Assembly: GCF_037083825.1 (NCBI RefSeq)
Contig: NZ_JBAPLU010000005.1
Location: forward strand, 181,845 to 245,844
DNA length: 64,000 nt
Reading direction: 5' to 3'
From: Klenkia sesuvii
Lineage (GTDB): Bacteria > Actinomycetota > Actinomycetes > Mycobacteriales > Geodermatophilaceae
Each line of letters opens with the position of its first letter. Within the stretch, counting starts at the first letter, position 1. The notes under the pieces are model-generated. The model ran no database searches, was not told the origin of the DNA, and saw nothing but the letters and a program-made list of their open reading frames with translations. Both the position numbers and the translations under genes were made by a program. Shown in pieces: positions 25,666 to 34,148 of the stretch.

Positions 25666-26946
25666 TCAGGCGAGCACCTCGGCGACGTAGCCGTCGGGGC
25701 GAACCAGGAGGCCGGGGCCGCCGTCGGTGCGGTCGGTGGCGGGGATCGTGACGAAGCTGGCCGACCGCTGGCGCTCGGCGAGGCGCGGGCCGCGCAGCGG
25801 GACACCGGCGGCGCGGGTGCCGACCGGTCCCGGGCCGGGGTAGCGGATCGCGATGCCGGAGAACATGCCGGCGCCGCGGTGGGCCACGGGCGGGAGCCTC
25901 AGCAGTCCGCGCAGCGCGACCGTGCGCGCGACCCGGCCCGGGAGCCCACCGAGGGTCATCAGTCGGATGGTGGCGCCGCTGGAGCGCAGCACCGTCCGGC
26001 CGACCGGGTGGCGTTCGCGCTCGTAGCCGTCGAGGTCGTCGGTGGCCAGCCGCCAGCCGAGGTCGAACGCGTCCTGGATCCCGGTGTTCATGCCCTGCCC
26101 GCCGGCGGGTGAGTGCACGTGCGCGGCGTCGCCGGCGAGGAACACCCGGCCGGCGCGGTAGGTGGGTGCCTGTCGCTCGTCGCTGGCGAACCGCGAGCTC
26201 CACCGCACCTCGCCCGTCGGCAGCCCGAACACGCGGTCGAGCAACCCGTCGACCTCGCCCCGGCCCACCGGGACGTCGGTGCCGGGCTGGTGGCGGCGGT
26301 CCCAGCCGATGAGCCGGAACCAGCCGTCGCCGAACGGGGCGAGGAAGCCGAAGCCGTGCCCGTCGACGTCGACCCGCAGGTCGCCCGGCGGCAGGTCGAG
26401 CCGGACGTCGGCCAGCAGCACCGAGCGGAGCACCGACCGGCCGGGGAAACCGATCCCGGCCAGCTGCCGCACCGTGCTGTGCACGCCGTCGGCACCCACC
26501 ACGTACCGGGCCCGCCAGGTGCGGTCGCCAGCTGTCACGGTGACGCCGTCGGCGTCCTGCTGCAGCCCGGTCACCCGCACCCCGCGCTCGACCCGGGCGC
26601 CGCTGTCGCGGGCGTACCGCTCCAGCAACCGGTCCACGTTCACCTGCGGCGTCATCAGCACGAAGGGGAACCGGGTCGGCAGGTGCGAGAGGTCGATGCC
26701 GGCGCGCCCCACGAGCTGCAACCGGTCGACCGGGGTGCCGGTGGCGACCAGCTCGTCGGCGAGGCCCCGGCTGTCGAGCTGCTCGAGGGTGCGGGCGTGC
26801 ACGCCGAAGGCGCGCGACAGCGGACTGGGTGCCTCGTGCCGGTCGAGCAGCGTCACCCGCGCGCCGGTGCGGGCCACCTCGGCGGCCACCGTGCAGCCGG
26901 TCGGACCGGCCCCCACCACCAGGACGTCGTCCAAGCCCACCTCCAT
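25666..26946 (-). CDS. FAD-dependent aromatic monooxygenase (FAD_binding_3)
   Basis: A 426-residue flavoprotein hydroxylase. The N-terminal Rossmann motif is DVLVVGAGPTGCTVA, the DG motif region is VVGADGVHSTVRQLAG, and the GD motif is FLAGDAAHVHSPAGGQGMN, which binds FAD phosphate and ribose. The length suggests that the C-terminal thioredoxin-like domain of phenol hydroxylases is missing. It probably hydroxylates an aromatic or polyketide substrate using NAD(P)H and O2. The ATG at 26946 is chosen; further upstream codons lie inside the operator and promoter region shared with the divergent TetR gene. Confidence 0.9.
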   Translation of the reverse strand: MEVGLDDVLVVGAGPTGCTVAAEVARTGARVTLLDRHEAPSPLSRAFGVHARTLEQLDSRGLADELVATGTPVDRLQLVGRAGIDLSHLPTRFPFVLMTPQVNVDRLLERYARDSGARVERGVRVTGLQQDADGVTVTAGDRTWRARYVVGADGVHSTVRQLAGIGFPGRSVLRSVLLADVRLDLPPGDLRVDVDGHGFGFLAPFGDGWFRLIGWDRRHQPGTDVPVGRGEVDGLLDRVFGLPTGEVRWSSRFASDERQAPTYRAGRVFLAGDAAHVHSPAGGQGMNTGIQDAFDLGWRLATDDLDGYERERHPVGRTVLRSSGATIRLMTLGGLPGRVARTVALRGLLRLPPVAHRGAGMFSGIAIRYPGPGPVGTRAAGVPLRGPRLAERQRSASFVTIPATDRTDGGPGLLVRPDGYVAEVLA

Positions 26947-26962
26947 GTCATCGCTCGATGAC
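26947..26962. promoter_or_regulatory. Perfect TetR-type operator O1
   Basis: GTCATCG-CT-CGATGAC is a perfect seven-base inverted repeat placed directly against the monooxygenase start codon. It lies in the 64-bp divergent gap with the tetR gene, the usual position of a TetR operator. On the minus strand, TTGACA (26985-26980) is a -35-like hexamer, but no good -10 box follows at 17 bp. Confidence 0.7.
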
Positions 26963-27010
26963 TTCGAGGCTAGCTTTCGTGTCAACACCTGGTGACTTAT
27001 CCTGGGTGTC

Positions 27011-27577
27011 ATGTCCACGAGCGATGACATGCCTGCTCGGCCGCGCGATGCCGCGTCGACCCGGGACGACCTGCTGGACGCAGCACGCCGCCGGTTCGCC
27101 GCCGACGGCTACGACCGGACGACGATCCGCGCGGTGGCCGGCGACGTCGGCGTCGACCCCGCGCTGGTCATCCGGTACTTCGGCAGCAAGGAGGGCTTGT
27201 TCACCCGAGCCGCCGACCTGGACCTGGGGCTGCCCGACCTCACCGGGGTGCGGGCCGGTGACCTGTCCAAGGTGCTGGTCGACCGCTTCTTCGCGGTGTG
27301 GGAGGGCGACCCGACCTTCCTCGCCCTGCTGCGGGCCGCGGCGACCAGCGAGGTGGCCGCCGACGCGATGCGCGGGGTGTTCGCCCGGCAGGTGGGTCCG
27401 GCGCTGGCCGCGGTCACCGACGACCGCGCCCCCGAGCGCGCCGCCCTGGTCGGCGCCACCGTGCTCGGTTTCGCGCTCGGCCGCTACGTGCTGCGCCTGC
27501 CGCCCCTGGTCGCCATGACCCGCGACCAGGCCCAGGCCTGGCTCGGCCCCACGCTGCGCCACTACCTGCTGGACTGA
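27011..27577 (+). CDS. TetR/AcrR family regulator of the divergent monooxygenase
   Basis: A 188-residue repressor. The N-terminal helix-turn-helix reads AARRRFAADGYDRTTIRAVA..VGVDPALVIRYFGSKEGLF, residues about 22-66, the TetR consensus. The C-terminal ligand domain has a QVGPALAAV and VVATVLGFALGRY-like helix pattern (TetR_C). Divergent arrangement and the shared palindromes indicate repression of the monooxygenase and of itself, relieved by an aromatic ligand. ATG 27011 is assigned; ATG 27029 (starting MPARPRD) is a plausible alternative that would leave operator O2 untranslated. Confidence 0.9.
   Translation: MSTSDDMPARPRDAASTRDDLLDAARRRFAADGYDRTTIRAVAGDVGVDPALVIRYFGSKEGLFTRAADLDLGLPDLTGVRAGDLSKVLVDRFFAVWEGDPTFLALLRAAATSEVAADAMRGVFARQVGPALAAVTDDRAPERAALVGATVLGFALGRYVLRLPPLVAMTRDQAQAWLGPTLRHYLLD
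27013..27028. promoter_or_regulatory. Second TetR-type operator O2 (imperfect)
   Basis: GTCCACG-AG-CGATGAC matches O1 in 14 of 16 positions in the inverted sense. The 14-bp string CGAGCGATGACATG (27018-27031) is the exact reverse complement of 26944-26957. O1 and O2 are 66 bp apart centre to centre, each abutting a start codon. Confidence 0.6.
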
Positions 27578-27610
27578 GCCCGTGCGCGACCCCACCCGGG
27601 CCGACCTCAT

Positions 27611-27666
27611 CGAGTGGCGTCTGAGGGTTCGAGAACCCCCGATCACGAACCCTCAGACGCCACTCG
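27611..27666. repeat. Dispersed palindromic element, family A copy 1 (perfect 21-bp arms)
   Basis: The arms at 27611-27631 and 27646-27666 are perfect 21-base reverse complements (start CGAGTGGCGTCTGAGGG) around a 14-base loop. It lies between the convergent tetR and epoxide hydrolase stops. A second copy with two mismatched pairs occurs at 48556-48611. It is likely a REP-type element that also terminates transcription. Confidence 0.9.
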
Positions 27667-27693
27667 GTGGGGCCGGCGACGGCCGCACACGTG

Positions 27694-28794
27694 TCATTGG
27701 CCGGGCCAGACCTTCGACACGAAGCCCCGCAGCTCCTCCACCAGGAGGTCGGGGACCTCGATGGCCGGGAAGTGCCCGCCGCGGGGCAGCTCGGTCCAGG
27801 ACACCAGGTCGACGGCCGGTTCCACCGACGAGCGCACCGGCAGCCGCAGGTCGTGCGGCAGCACGCACACCGCGGTGGGCACGGTGCGCGACCACTCGTC
27901 GTCCGGGTGCGCGCGCCGCTCCCAGTACAGCTGGGACGACGACCCCGCGGTGCCGGTGAACCAGTAGACCGCCACGTTCGCCAGCACGAGGTCCAGGGTC
28001 GCCGGGCCGAGGACGTCCGACGCGGGGTCGGTCCAGTCGCGGAACCGCTCGGCGATCCACGCCAGCTGCCCCACGGGTGAGTCGGTGAGCCCGTACGCGA
28101 GCGACAGCGGCTTGGTGGCCTGGGTCTTGAAGTAGCCGCCCAGCTCCTCGGCGTACCGCGTCGCCCGCGCGGCCGCCCGCTCGTCCCCGCCGTCGGCCGG
28201 CTCCAGGCCGTTCACCATCGTCACGTGGATGCCGGCCACGTGGTCGGGGTCGACGACGGCGAGGTCGCGCGCCACCCGCGAGCCCCAGTCGCCGCCGTGC
28301 ACGAGGTAGCGGTCGTACCCCAGCCGGGCCATCAGCTCGGCCACCGCCGCGGCCATGCGCTGCGACGTCCACCCGCCGGTCGGCGTCGGACCGGAGAACC
28401 CGTACCCGGGCAGCGACGGGACGACGACGTGCGCGGTCTCCGCCAACGGACCGACCACCCGCAGGAACTCGACCACCGACCCGGGCCACCCGTGCAGCAG
28501 CACCAGCACGGGTGCGTCCTCCCGGGCCGACCGCACGTGGACGGCGTGGATGCGCGTGCCGTCGATCGTCGTCGTCACCTGAGGATGGGCGTTCAGCGCC
28601 GCCTCGTGCTCGCGCCAGTCCCAGGCGCCGGCCATGTGCTCGACCAGCCGTCGGGTGAGCGACAACGGGATGCCGCGCTCGCCGTCGAGGTCCTGGTCCA
28701 CCGGCCACCGGGTGCGGGTCAGCCGCTCGCGCAGGTCGTCCACCTCCGCCTGCGGGACCTCGACGCGGAACGGGGAGACGTCGGTGTCGGCCAT
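27694..28794 (-). CDS. Epoxide hydrolase (EHN domain, alpha/beta hydrolase)
   Basis: A 366-residue microsomal-type epoxide hydrolase. The N-terminal EHN domain (FRVEVPQAEVDDLRERL, TRWP) covers residues about 5-100. The catalytic domain shows oxyanion motif LLHGWPGSVVEFL, nucleophile Asp in VHGGDWGSRVARD, and a catalytic His in LPRGGHFPAIE. It opens epoxides to diols in detoxification or catabolism. ATG 28794 is used; a GTG two codons upstream (28800) is equally possible. The neighbouring flavin monooxygenase could supply epoxide-like substrates, which is speculative. Confidence 0.92.
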   Translation of the reverse strand: MADTDVSPFRVEVPQAEVDDLRERLTRTRWPVDQDLDGERGIPLSLTRRLVEHMAGAWDWREHEAALNAHPQVTTTIDGTRIHAVHVRSAREDAPVLVLLHGWPGSVVEFLRVVGPLAETAHVVVPSLPGYGFSGPTPTGGWTSQRMAAAVAELMARLGYDRYLVHGGDWGSRVARDLAVVDPDHVAGIHVTMVNGLEPADGGDERAAARATRYAEELGGYFKTQATKPLSLAYGLTDSPVGQLAWIAERFRDWTDPASDVLGPATLDLVLANVAVYWFTGTAGSSSQLYWERRAHPDDEWSRTVPTAVCVLPHDLRLPVRSSVEPAVDLVSWTELPRGGHFPAIEVPDLLVEELRGFVSKVWPGQ

Positions 28795-28842
28795 GCGCAC
28801 AGAGTGCCCCCGGACAGCTCCTCCGGGCGCCGCGGACCCGCG

Positions 28843-30348
28843 TCAGGTCCCGACGGGCTCCCGGTCACCCAGCTCGGCGGCCATCAGCGCCCGGCCGGCG
28901 CGGCGGGCGACCGCCGGCACCGCCAGGACGGCGACCAGCCCGGCCAGCAACCACACCCCGGCCACGACCGGGAACCAGAACGGCGCCCCGTCCGCGTACG
29001 CCGGGTACGGGAAGACGTTGCGGACGATCGTGTAGCCGAGCACCACCAGCGCGGCCACCGGGACGACGACCTGCCACATCGGCACGTGCGGCATGCGGCG
29101 CTGCACGAACACCAACCGGATCGCCCCGACCGTGGTCAGCACGTAGGCCACGAGCAGGATGAGCGTCCCGATGGTGCCCGACCAGAAGAACGTGTCCCCC
29201 GCCTCGGCGCCGAAGAACAGTGCGCTCACCAGGACGATCAGCGCCATGACGACGGTGGCGGCCAGCGCCGCCCGGGCCGGTGCACCCTCGCGGTTGACCG
29301 CGGCCAGGCCCGACGTGGACCGGCCCTCACCGGCGGTGTCGCGGGCGAAGGCGAACACCAGCCGCGAGGCCCCCACCACGCAGGCCAGGCAGCACCCGAA
29401 GGCGCTGATCGCCGCGCCCAGGGTGATGAGGTCCCCGATCCACGACCCGATGTAGGCGGTGCCGATGTCGCCCAGCAGCGAGGGCGAGGCGGCGAACGCG
29501 GCCACCCCGGCGTCGTCGGTGCCGAAGGCCATCATCTCCACCGCGGTGACCACGACGAAGTACACCCCGCCGAACAGCGCCGTCCCCAGGATGGCGCGCG
29601 GGATGTCCCGGCGCGGGTTGCGGGCCTCCTCCCCCAGCGTCGCCGCGGCCTCGAAGCCGGCGAAGGAGAGGAACCCGAAGACCACGCCCAGGAACACCGC
29701 GGAGACGTCGGTGCCGGGTGCGACGCTGAAGACGTCGAGGGTGAACGAGCCACCGGCGAACGTGCCCTCGTCGGGTGTCGAGCCGCCCAGCAGCCGCACC
29801 AGCACGACGGCCACGATCACCAGGATCAGCGCCACCGTGACGCCCTCGACGGTGAGCAGCACGCTGGTGCCGCGCTTGGCCGGGACCACCGTGAGCAGGA
29901 ACGCCCCGACCAGGGCCAGCGCCACCAGCACGAAGGGGCCCCACGCCGGCGGGTTCGGCCAGATGCCGACCTCCTGCAGGAACGCCGTGCCGAAGATGCC
30001 GGTCGCCGAGGCGGTCACCACGCCGTAGAAGCAGTAGGTGCCCAGCAAGCCGAAGCCCGAGAACAACCCGGCGCGCGGGCCGAGGGTGGCGCCGACGAAG
30101 GCGTAGACCGACCCCGCGTGCTGGAAGTGCTGGCACAGCCGCACGAACCCGTAGGCCACGAGCAGCACGCCGACCGCGGCGAGCAGGAACGCCAGCGGCA
30201 CCGCCCGCCCGACCGTGCCCGCGGTGGCCTGCGGGTTGATGTTGGCCGCCATCGACGGCGCCATCAACGCGACGGACAGCCCGATCGCCTGCCACACCGA
30301 CAGCGAGCGGCGCAGGCCACCCGTCCTCGGGGTCTCCACATCGGCCAC
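28843..30348 (-). CDS. APC superfamily amino acid permease
   Basis: About 501 residues with around twelve membrane helices. The N-terminal helix region SVWQAIGLSVALMAPSMAANINPQA carries the unwound TM1 substrate motif. GFLSFAGFEAAATLGEEARNPRRDIPRAI is the TM6 consensus of amino acid permeases. GTG 30348 is preferred because GAGG lies seven bases upstream; ATG 30360 is an in-frame alternative. It is followed on the same strand side by the keto-acid decarboxylase, so import of an amino acid and decarboxylation of its keto acid may be linked. Confidence 0.88.
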   Translation of the reverse strand: MADVETPRTGGLRRSLSVWQAIGLSVALMAPSMAANINPQATAGTVGRAVPLAFLLAAVGVLLVAYGFVRLCQHFQHAGSVYAFVGATLGPRAGLFSGFGLLGTYCFYGVVTASATGIFGTAFLQEVGIWPNPPAWGPFVLVALALVGAFLLTVVPAKRGTSVLLTVEGVTVALILVIVAVVLVRLLGGSTPDEGTFAGGSFTLDVFSVAPGTDVSAVFLGVVFGFLSFAGFEAAATLGEEARNPRRDIPRAILGTALFGGVYFVVVTAVEMMAFGTDDAGVAAFAASPSLLGDIGTAYIGSWIGDLITLGAAISAFGCCLACVVGASRLVFAFARDTAGEGRSTSGLAAVNREGAPARAALAATVVMALIVLVSALFFGAEAGDTFFWSGTIGTLILLVAYVLTTVGAIRLVFVQRRMPHVPMWQVVVPVAALVVLGYTIVRNVFPYPAYADGAPFWFPVVAGVWLLAGLVAVLAVPAVARRAGRALMAAELGDREPVGT

Positions 30349-30457
30349 GCGGCACCTCATCTCGTCGTTGCAGGGAGCAACCGGAGTGTGCGGTCCACGA
30401 GCCCCCGGCGGAAGGGGTGCGCTCCTCCGCCGCGCAGTCGTCACACGGTCGTGACGC

Positions 30458-32152
30458 TCAGCCCTTCGCAGCGGTGGCCAACCGGGCGAGGGCGTCGACG
30501 AGCGGCGGGGTGTCGTCGGCGTCGAGCACCGCCCGGACGACGTGCATGCGCCCGGTGTCGGCGAACGCGGCACCCAGGGCTGCGTCGAGGTCGGCACCGG
30601 TGCTCGCCTCGGCGTAGCCGGCCCGGCCGCCGGTGAAGCCGGCGACGAGCATCCCCCAGTCCCACGCGGCGACGTCGTTGTAGGCCGCGCGGGGCGACTG
30701 CAGCGCGCGCTCGATCGTGTAGCCGGCGTTGTCCAGCAGCAGGACGACGGGGGTCAGCCCGCGCGCGGCGATGGTCGACAGCTCCTGCACGGTCATCTGC
30801 GCCGCGCCGTCCCCGATCACCAGCACCGGACGGCGGCCCGGGTCGGCCAGCCCCTGCCCGAGGACGGCGGGCAGCGCGTAGCCGATCGAGCTCCAGATCG
30901 GCTGCCCCGACAGCGTCGTCCCGGCCGGCAGCGGCAGGTCCAGCGCACCGAACCAGGCGGTGCCGGTGTCGGCCAGCAGCGCGGCGCCGGCCGGCAGCCG
31001 GTCGGCGAGGGTGCGCCACAGCTGCGCCTGGGTGAGCTGGTCAGCCGGGGCCGGGAGCGCGGGCGCCGGGACGGCGGGCCGCTCGAACCGGGGGCCCACC
31101 CGGCCGGCGAGCGCGCGGTCGAGCGCGCCCAGCGCGTCGGGCAGCAGCACCCGGCCGCGGTCCTCGTCGCCGAACCCGGCGGTGGCCGCGGCCAGGACGG
31201 GGGTGCGCGCGTCGGGACGGCGGTGCGACCCGAACCCGGTCAGCTCGGCGGTGAGCACGGTGCCCACGTGGACGACGACGTCGGCGTCGGCGACCAGGTC
31301 GACCGCCGGGCCGGGGAGCATCGTGCCGGCGTAGTCCCCGGCGAACGAGGGGTGGTCGGCGTCCAGCACGCCGCGGGCGGAGACCTGGGTGACCACCGCG
31401 ACCCCGTGCCGGGCAGCCAGGTCGGCGAGCTCGGCGGCCAGGCCGAGGCGGGTCACCAGGTGGCCCACGAGGAGCACCGGGCACTGCGCCTCGGCCAGCG
31501 AGGAGGTCAGCCGGGCCTCGAACGCGGCCAGCGTCGCGGGGTCGGAGGTCGGCGCCAGCCGCTCGGCCAGGGGTGCTGCGTCGACCTCGGCGAGCGCGAG
31601 GTCCTGCGGGACGGCGAGGTAGCCGGGCTTGCGGTGGGTGATGGCGGCCAGGAGGACGGCGTCGATCTGCTCGGCGGCGCGGCCGGCGGTGAGCGTCTCG
31701 GCGGCCACCGTGACCTCGGCGGCGGCGCGGGAGAAATGCGCGAAGTCGCCGTCGGCCAACGTGTGGTGCACGAGCGCGCCGGTCTGCGCGGCGGCCCGGC
31801 GGGGCGCTCCGACGACCTGGACGAGCGGGACGTCCTCGGCGTACGCGCCGGCGAGCGCGTTGAGCGCCGACAGCTCCCCCACCCCGTAGGTGGTGACGAC
31901 GACGCCCAGGCCGCGCACGCGGGCGTAGGCGTCGGCGGCGTACCCGGCCCCCAGCTCGTTGGGCGAGCCCACCCAGGCCGGCCCGCCCGCACCGCCGTCG
32001 GCGAGCCCGTCGAGCAGGTCGAGGTTGAAGTCACCCGGGACGCCGAACAGGTGGTCGACACCCAGCTGCCGCAGCCGCGTGCCCAGGTAGCCCGCCACGG
32101 TCACGGTGGTCGCGGCGGGCGTGGTCACGGGTCGCTCGTCCAGGGCGGTCAT
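30458..32152 (-). CDS. Thiamine-diphosphate-dependent 2-keto acid decarboxylase (pyruvate/indolepyruvate decarboxylase family)
   Basis: A 564-residue ThDP enzyme. The PYR domain begins GYLGTRLRQLGVDHLFGVPGDFN; SPNELGAGYAAD contains the ThDP-activating Glu, and VHHTLADGDF carries the twin histidines characteristic of pyruvate/indolepyruvate decarboxylases. The ThDP motif in the PP domain is GDGAAQMTVQEL...LLDNAGYTIE. It converts 2-keto acids such as indole-3-pyruvate, phenylpyruvate or pyruvate to aldehydes; the specific substrate cannot be read off. An Lrp-type regulator diverges from it, supporting an amino-acid-derived substrate. Confidence 0.9.
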   Translation of the reverse strand: MTALDERPVTTPAATTVTVAGYLGTRLRQLGVDHLFGVPGDFNLDLLDGLADGGAGGPAWVGSPNELGAGYAADAYARVRGLGVVVTTYGVGELSALNALAGAYAEDVPLVQVVGAPRRAAAQTGALVHHTLADGDFAHFSRAAAEVTVAAETLTAGRAAEQIDAVLLAAITHRKPGYLAVPQDLALAEVDAAPLAERLAPTSDPATLAAFEARLTSSLAEAQCPVLLVGHLVTRLGLAAELADLAARHGVAVVTQVSARGVLDADHPSFAGDYAGTMLPGPAVDLVADADVVVHVGTVLTAELTGFGSHRRPDARTPVLAAATAGFGDEDRGRVLLPDALGALDRALAGRVGPRFERPAVPAPALPAPADQLTQAQLWRTLADRLPAGAALLADTGTAWFGALDLPLPAGTTLSGQPIWSSIGYALPAVLGQGLADPGRRPVLVIGDGAAQMTVQELSTIAARGLTPVVLLLDNAGYTIERALQSPRAAYNDVAAWDWGMLVAGFTGGRAGYAEASTGADLDAALGAAFADTGRMHVVRAVLDADDTPPLVDALARLATAAKG

Positions 32153-32255
32153 GCGGAGAACGGTCGACCGAGCTGCGAATGTGCGCAACCATCGTGCGAC
32201 ACGGTGAGCGATCTGCCCACCGACGAACCCGACGAGCGAGAGCGAGCTGCGCACC

Positions 32256-32726
32256 GTGCACACCCTCGACGCCACCGACGCCCGCATCCTGCTGGCCCTC
32301 GACGACGACCCGCAGGCCTCGACCATGGCGCTGGCCACCCGGCTCGGGCTGGCCCGCAACACGGTGCACGCCCGGCTGCGGCGACTGGAGGACGACGGCC
32401 CCCTCCGCGAGCCCAGCCGCCGCGTGGACATCACCGCCCTGGGGCGCACCCTGCTGGCGTTCATGACGCTGTCGGTCAGCCAGCGCGACGCCCAGGCCGA
32501 GACCGCCGCCGCCCTGGCCGCGATCCCCGAGGTGGTCGAGGTGCTGGCCACGACCGGTGACGCCGACCTGCTGGCGCGGGTGGTCGCCGTCGACACCGCC
32601 GACCTGTACCGGATCACCGAGCTGGTGCTGGCCGCTCCGGGCGTCGAGCGGGCCAGCACCTCCATCGCACTGGTCGAGGTCGTCCCGCTGCGCATCGCCC
32701 CGCTGCTGGAGCAACGCGCGGGCTGA
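32256..32726 (+). CDS. Lrp/AsnC family regulator, divergent from the decarboxylase
   Basis: A 156-residue regulator. Residues 1-60 hold the helix-turn-helix (LDATDARILLALDDDPQASTMALATRLGLARNTVHARLRRL). The C-terminal RAM domain (EVLATTGDADLLARVVAVD) senses amino acids. The GTG at 32256 is chosen. The 103-bp divergent gap contains a perfect palindrome CGGTCGACCG (32161-32170) and three TGCG motifs (32174, 32182, 32195), candidate binding sites. In other bacteria such regulators activate ipdC-type genes in response to aromatic amino acids. Confidence 0.88.
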   Translation: MHTLDATDARILLALDDDPQASTMALATRLGLARNTVHARLRRLEDDGPLREPSRRVDITALGRTLLAFMTLSVSQRDAQAETAAALAAIPEVVEVLATTGDADLLARVVAVDTADLYRITELVLAAPGVERASTSIALVEVVPLRIAPLLEQRAG

Positions 32727-32872
32727 GGTTGTGGCCCGGCTCAGCCAGCAGCTACTGTCCTGCTCACCAGGCGAGCACGCTGCTCCCATGAAGAACAGGG
32801 AGACGCGGTCCCGCATCGGTGGGGTGAGGTGACCGGCACCGTCCGACCCGCCCGCACCGACTGGAGCACACC

Positions 32873-33454
32873 GTGACCGAGGACCTCGCCCGCACCGCCC
32901 GCCTCGACGTCCTCGTCGAGGGCTACGCCCGACTGCCGCACGTGGCCGGCACCGTCTCCCTCGTCCGCGACGCCGGCCGGGTGGTCGTGGTCGACCCCGG
33001 CATGGTGGCCGACCGGGAACTGATCCTGCAGCCGCTGGAGGACCTCGGTGTTGCACCTGCCGACGTCACCGACGTCGTGGTCAGCCACCACCACCTCGAC
33101 CACACGGTGAACATCGCGCTCTTCCCCCCGGTGCCGGTGCACGACGTCGCGTCGGTCATCACCGGTGACCACCTGGAGCGCCGCGCGGCCGAGGGCGTGC
33201 AGCTCACGCCGGCGGTCCGGCTGCTGGCCACCCCGGGTCACACGCCGCAGGACATCACCACCCTGGTGGGCACCGCCGACGACGTCGTCGCCCTGACCCA
33301 CCTGTGGTGGACCGCCGAGGGACCCGCGGATGACCCCTACACCCCCGACCGGGACCAGCTGCGCGCCCAGCGCGAGCGGGTCCTGACGCTGGCCACCCTC
33401 GTGGTGCCCGGCCACGGCCCGGCCTTCCGGCCCGGGGCGGGCACCCCGCGGTGA
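32873..33454 (+). CDS. MBL-fold metallo-hydrolase (MBLAC1-like)
   Basis: A 193-residue compact metallo-beta-lactamase-fold protein. The zinc signature HxHxDH appears as SHHHLDHT near residues 72-79; the third ligand is in ATPGHTPQD and the fourth His probably in VVPGHGPAF. VVVVDPGMVADRE gives the first conserved Asp strand. The substrate is unknown. The GTG start at 32873 has a weak GGAG upstream. The stop overlaps the IclR start by four bases (GTGA), so it opens a three-gene operon. Confidence 0.85.
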   Translation: MTEDLARTARLDVLVEGYARLPHVAGTVSLVRDAGRVVVVDPGMVADRELILQPLEDLGVAPADVTDVVVSHHHLDHTVNIALFPPVPVHDVASVITGDHLERRAAEGVQLTPAVRLLATPGHTPQDITTLVGTADDVVALTHLWWTAEGPADDPYTPDRDQLRAQRERVLTLATLVVPGHGPAFRPGAGTPR

Positions 33455-34110
33455 CCGCACCCCAGTCGCAGACCCTCGACCGGGGCCTGCGCATCCTCGA
33501 GCACCTGGCCGCCACCGGCGCGCCGCGGCCGGTCATGGAGATCGCCACCGAGGTCGGCCTGCACCGCTCGATCACCTACCGGCTGCTGCGCACCCTGGAG
33601 GACCGCGGCTTCGTCGAGCGCGACGACGCCGGCCGCTTCGGGCTGGGGCTGACCGTGTCGATGCTGGCCCGCGGGGTGCGCACCAGCCTGCAGGCCGCCG
33701 CCACCGCCCGGCTCACCCCGGTCGTGGAGCGGTTCGGCTGCACCGGGTTCCTGGTGGTCCGCGCCGGGGCCGACGCCGTCACGCTGGTCAGCGTCGAGCC
33801 GCGCGACGTGCCCAGCCACGTCACCCGCCGGCCCGGGACCCGGCACCCGGTCGGCCGCGGTGCGCCCGGGCTGGCGCTGCTGATGGCCGACCCGCCACGC
33901 GAGGACGACCGGCCCGAGCTGGTCACCGCGCGGGCCGCCGGGTGGGCGGTCAGCGAGGGCGAGGTCATCCCCGGCGTCCGGTCCGTGTCCGCGCCGGTGC
34001 ACGGGGCCGCCGCGGCCGCCGCGGTGGTCTGGACCGGACCGCGGGACGACGAGGCCGAGCTGGGCGCCGCAGTGGTCGCGGTCGCCCGGGCCATCGCCGC
34101 CGACCTCTGA
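33451..34110 (+). CDS. IclR-family transcriptional regulator
   Basis: A 219-residue regulator. Residues 8-70 form the winged helix (SQTLDRGLRILEHLA, MEIATEVGLHRSITYRLLRTLEDRGFV, then DDAGRFGLG). The C-terminal IclR effector domain is shorter than usual: GVRSVSAPVHG and AVVVWTGP are present, but the domain is about 130 residues. The gene lies between the hydrolase and the glutamine-synthetase-like gene, so it probably controls this operon in response to its substrate. Confidence 0.87.
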   Translation: MTAPQSQTLDRGLRILEHLAATGAPRPVMEIATEVGLHRSITYRLLRTLEDRGFVERDDAGRFGLGLTVSMLARGVRTSLQAAATARLTPVVERFGCTGFLVVRAGADAVTLVSVEPRDVPSHVTRRPGTRHPVGRGAPGLALLMADPPREDDRPELVTARAAGWAVSEGEVIPGVRSVSAPVHGAAAAAAVVWTGPRDDEAELGAAVVAVARAIAADL

Positions 34111-34148
34111 CGGGCAGACTGCTCGCACCCACCCCAGGAGGAGCAGCC

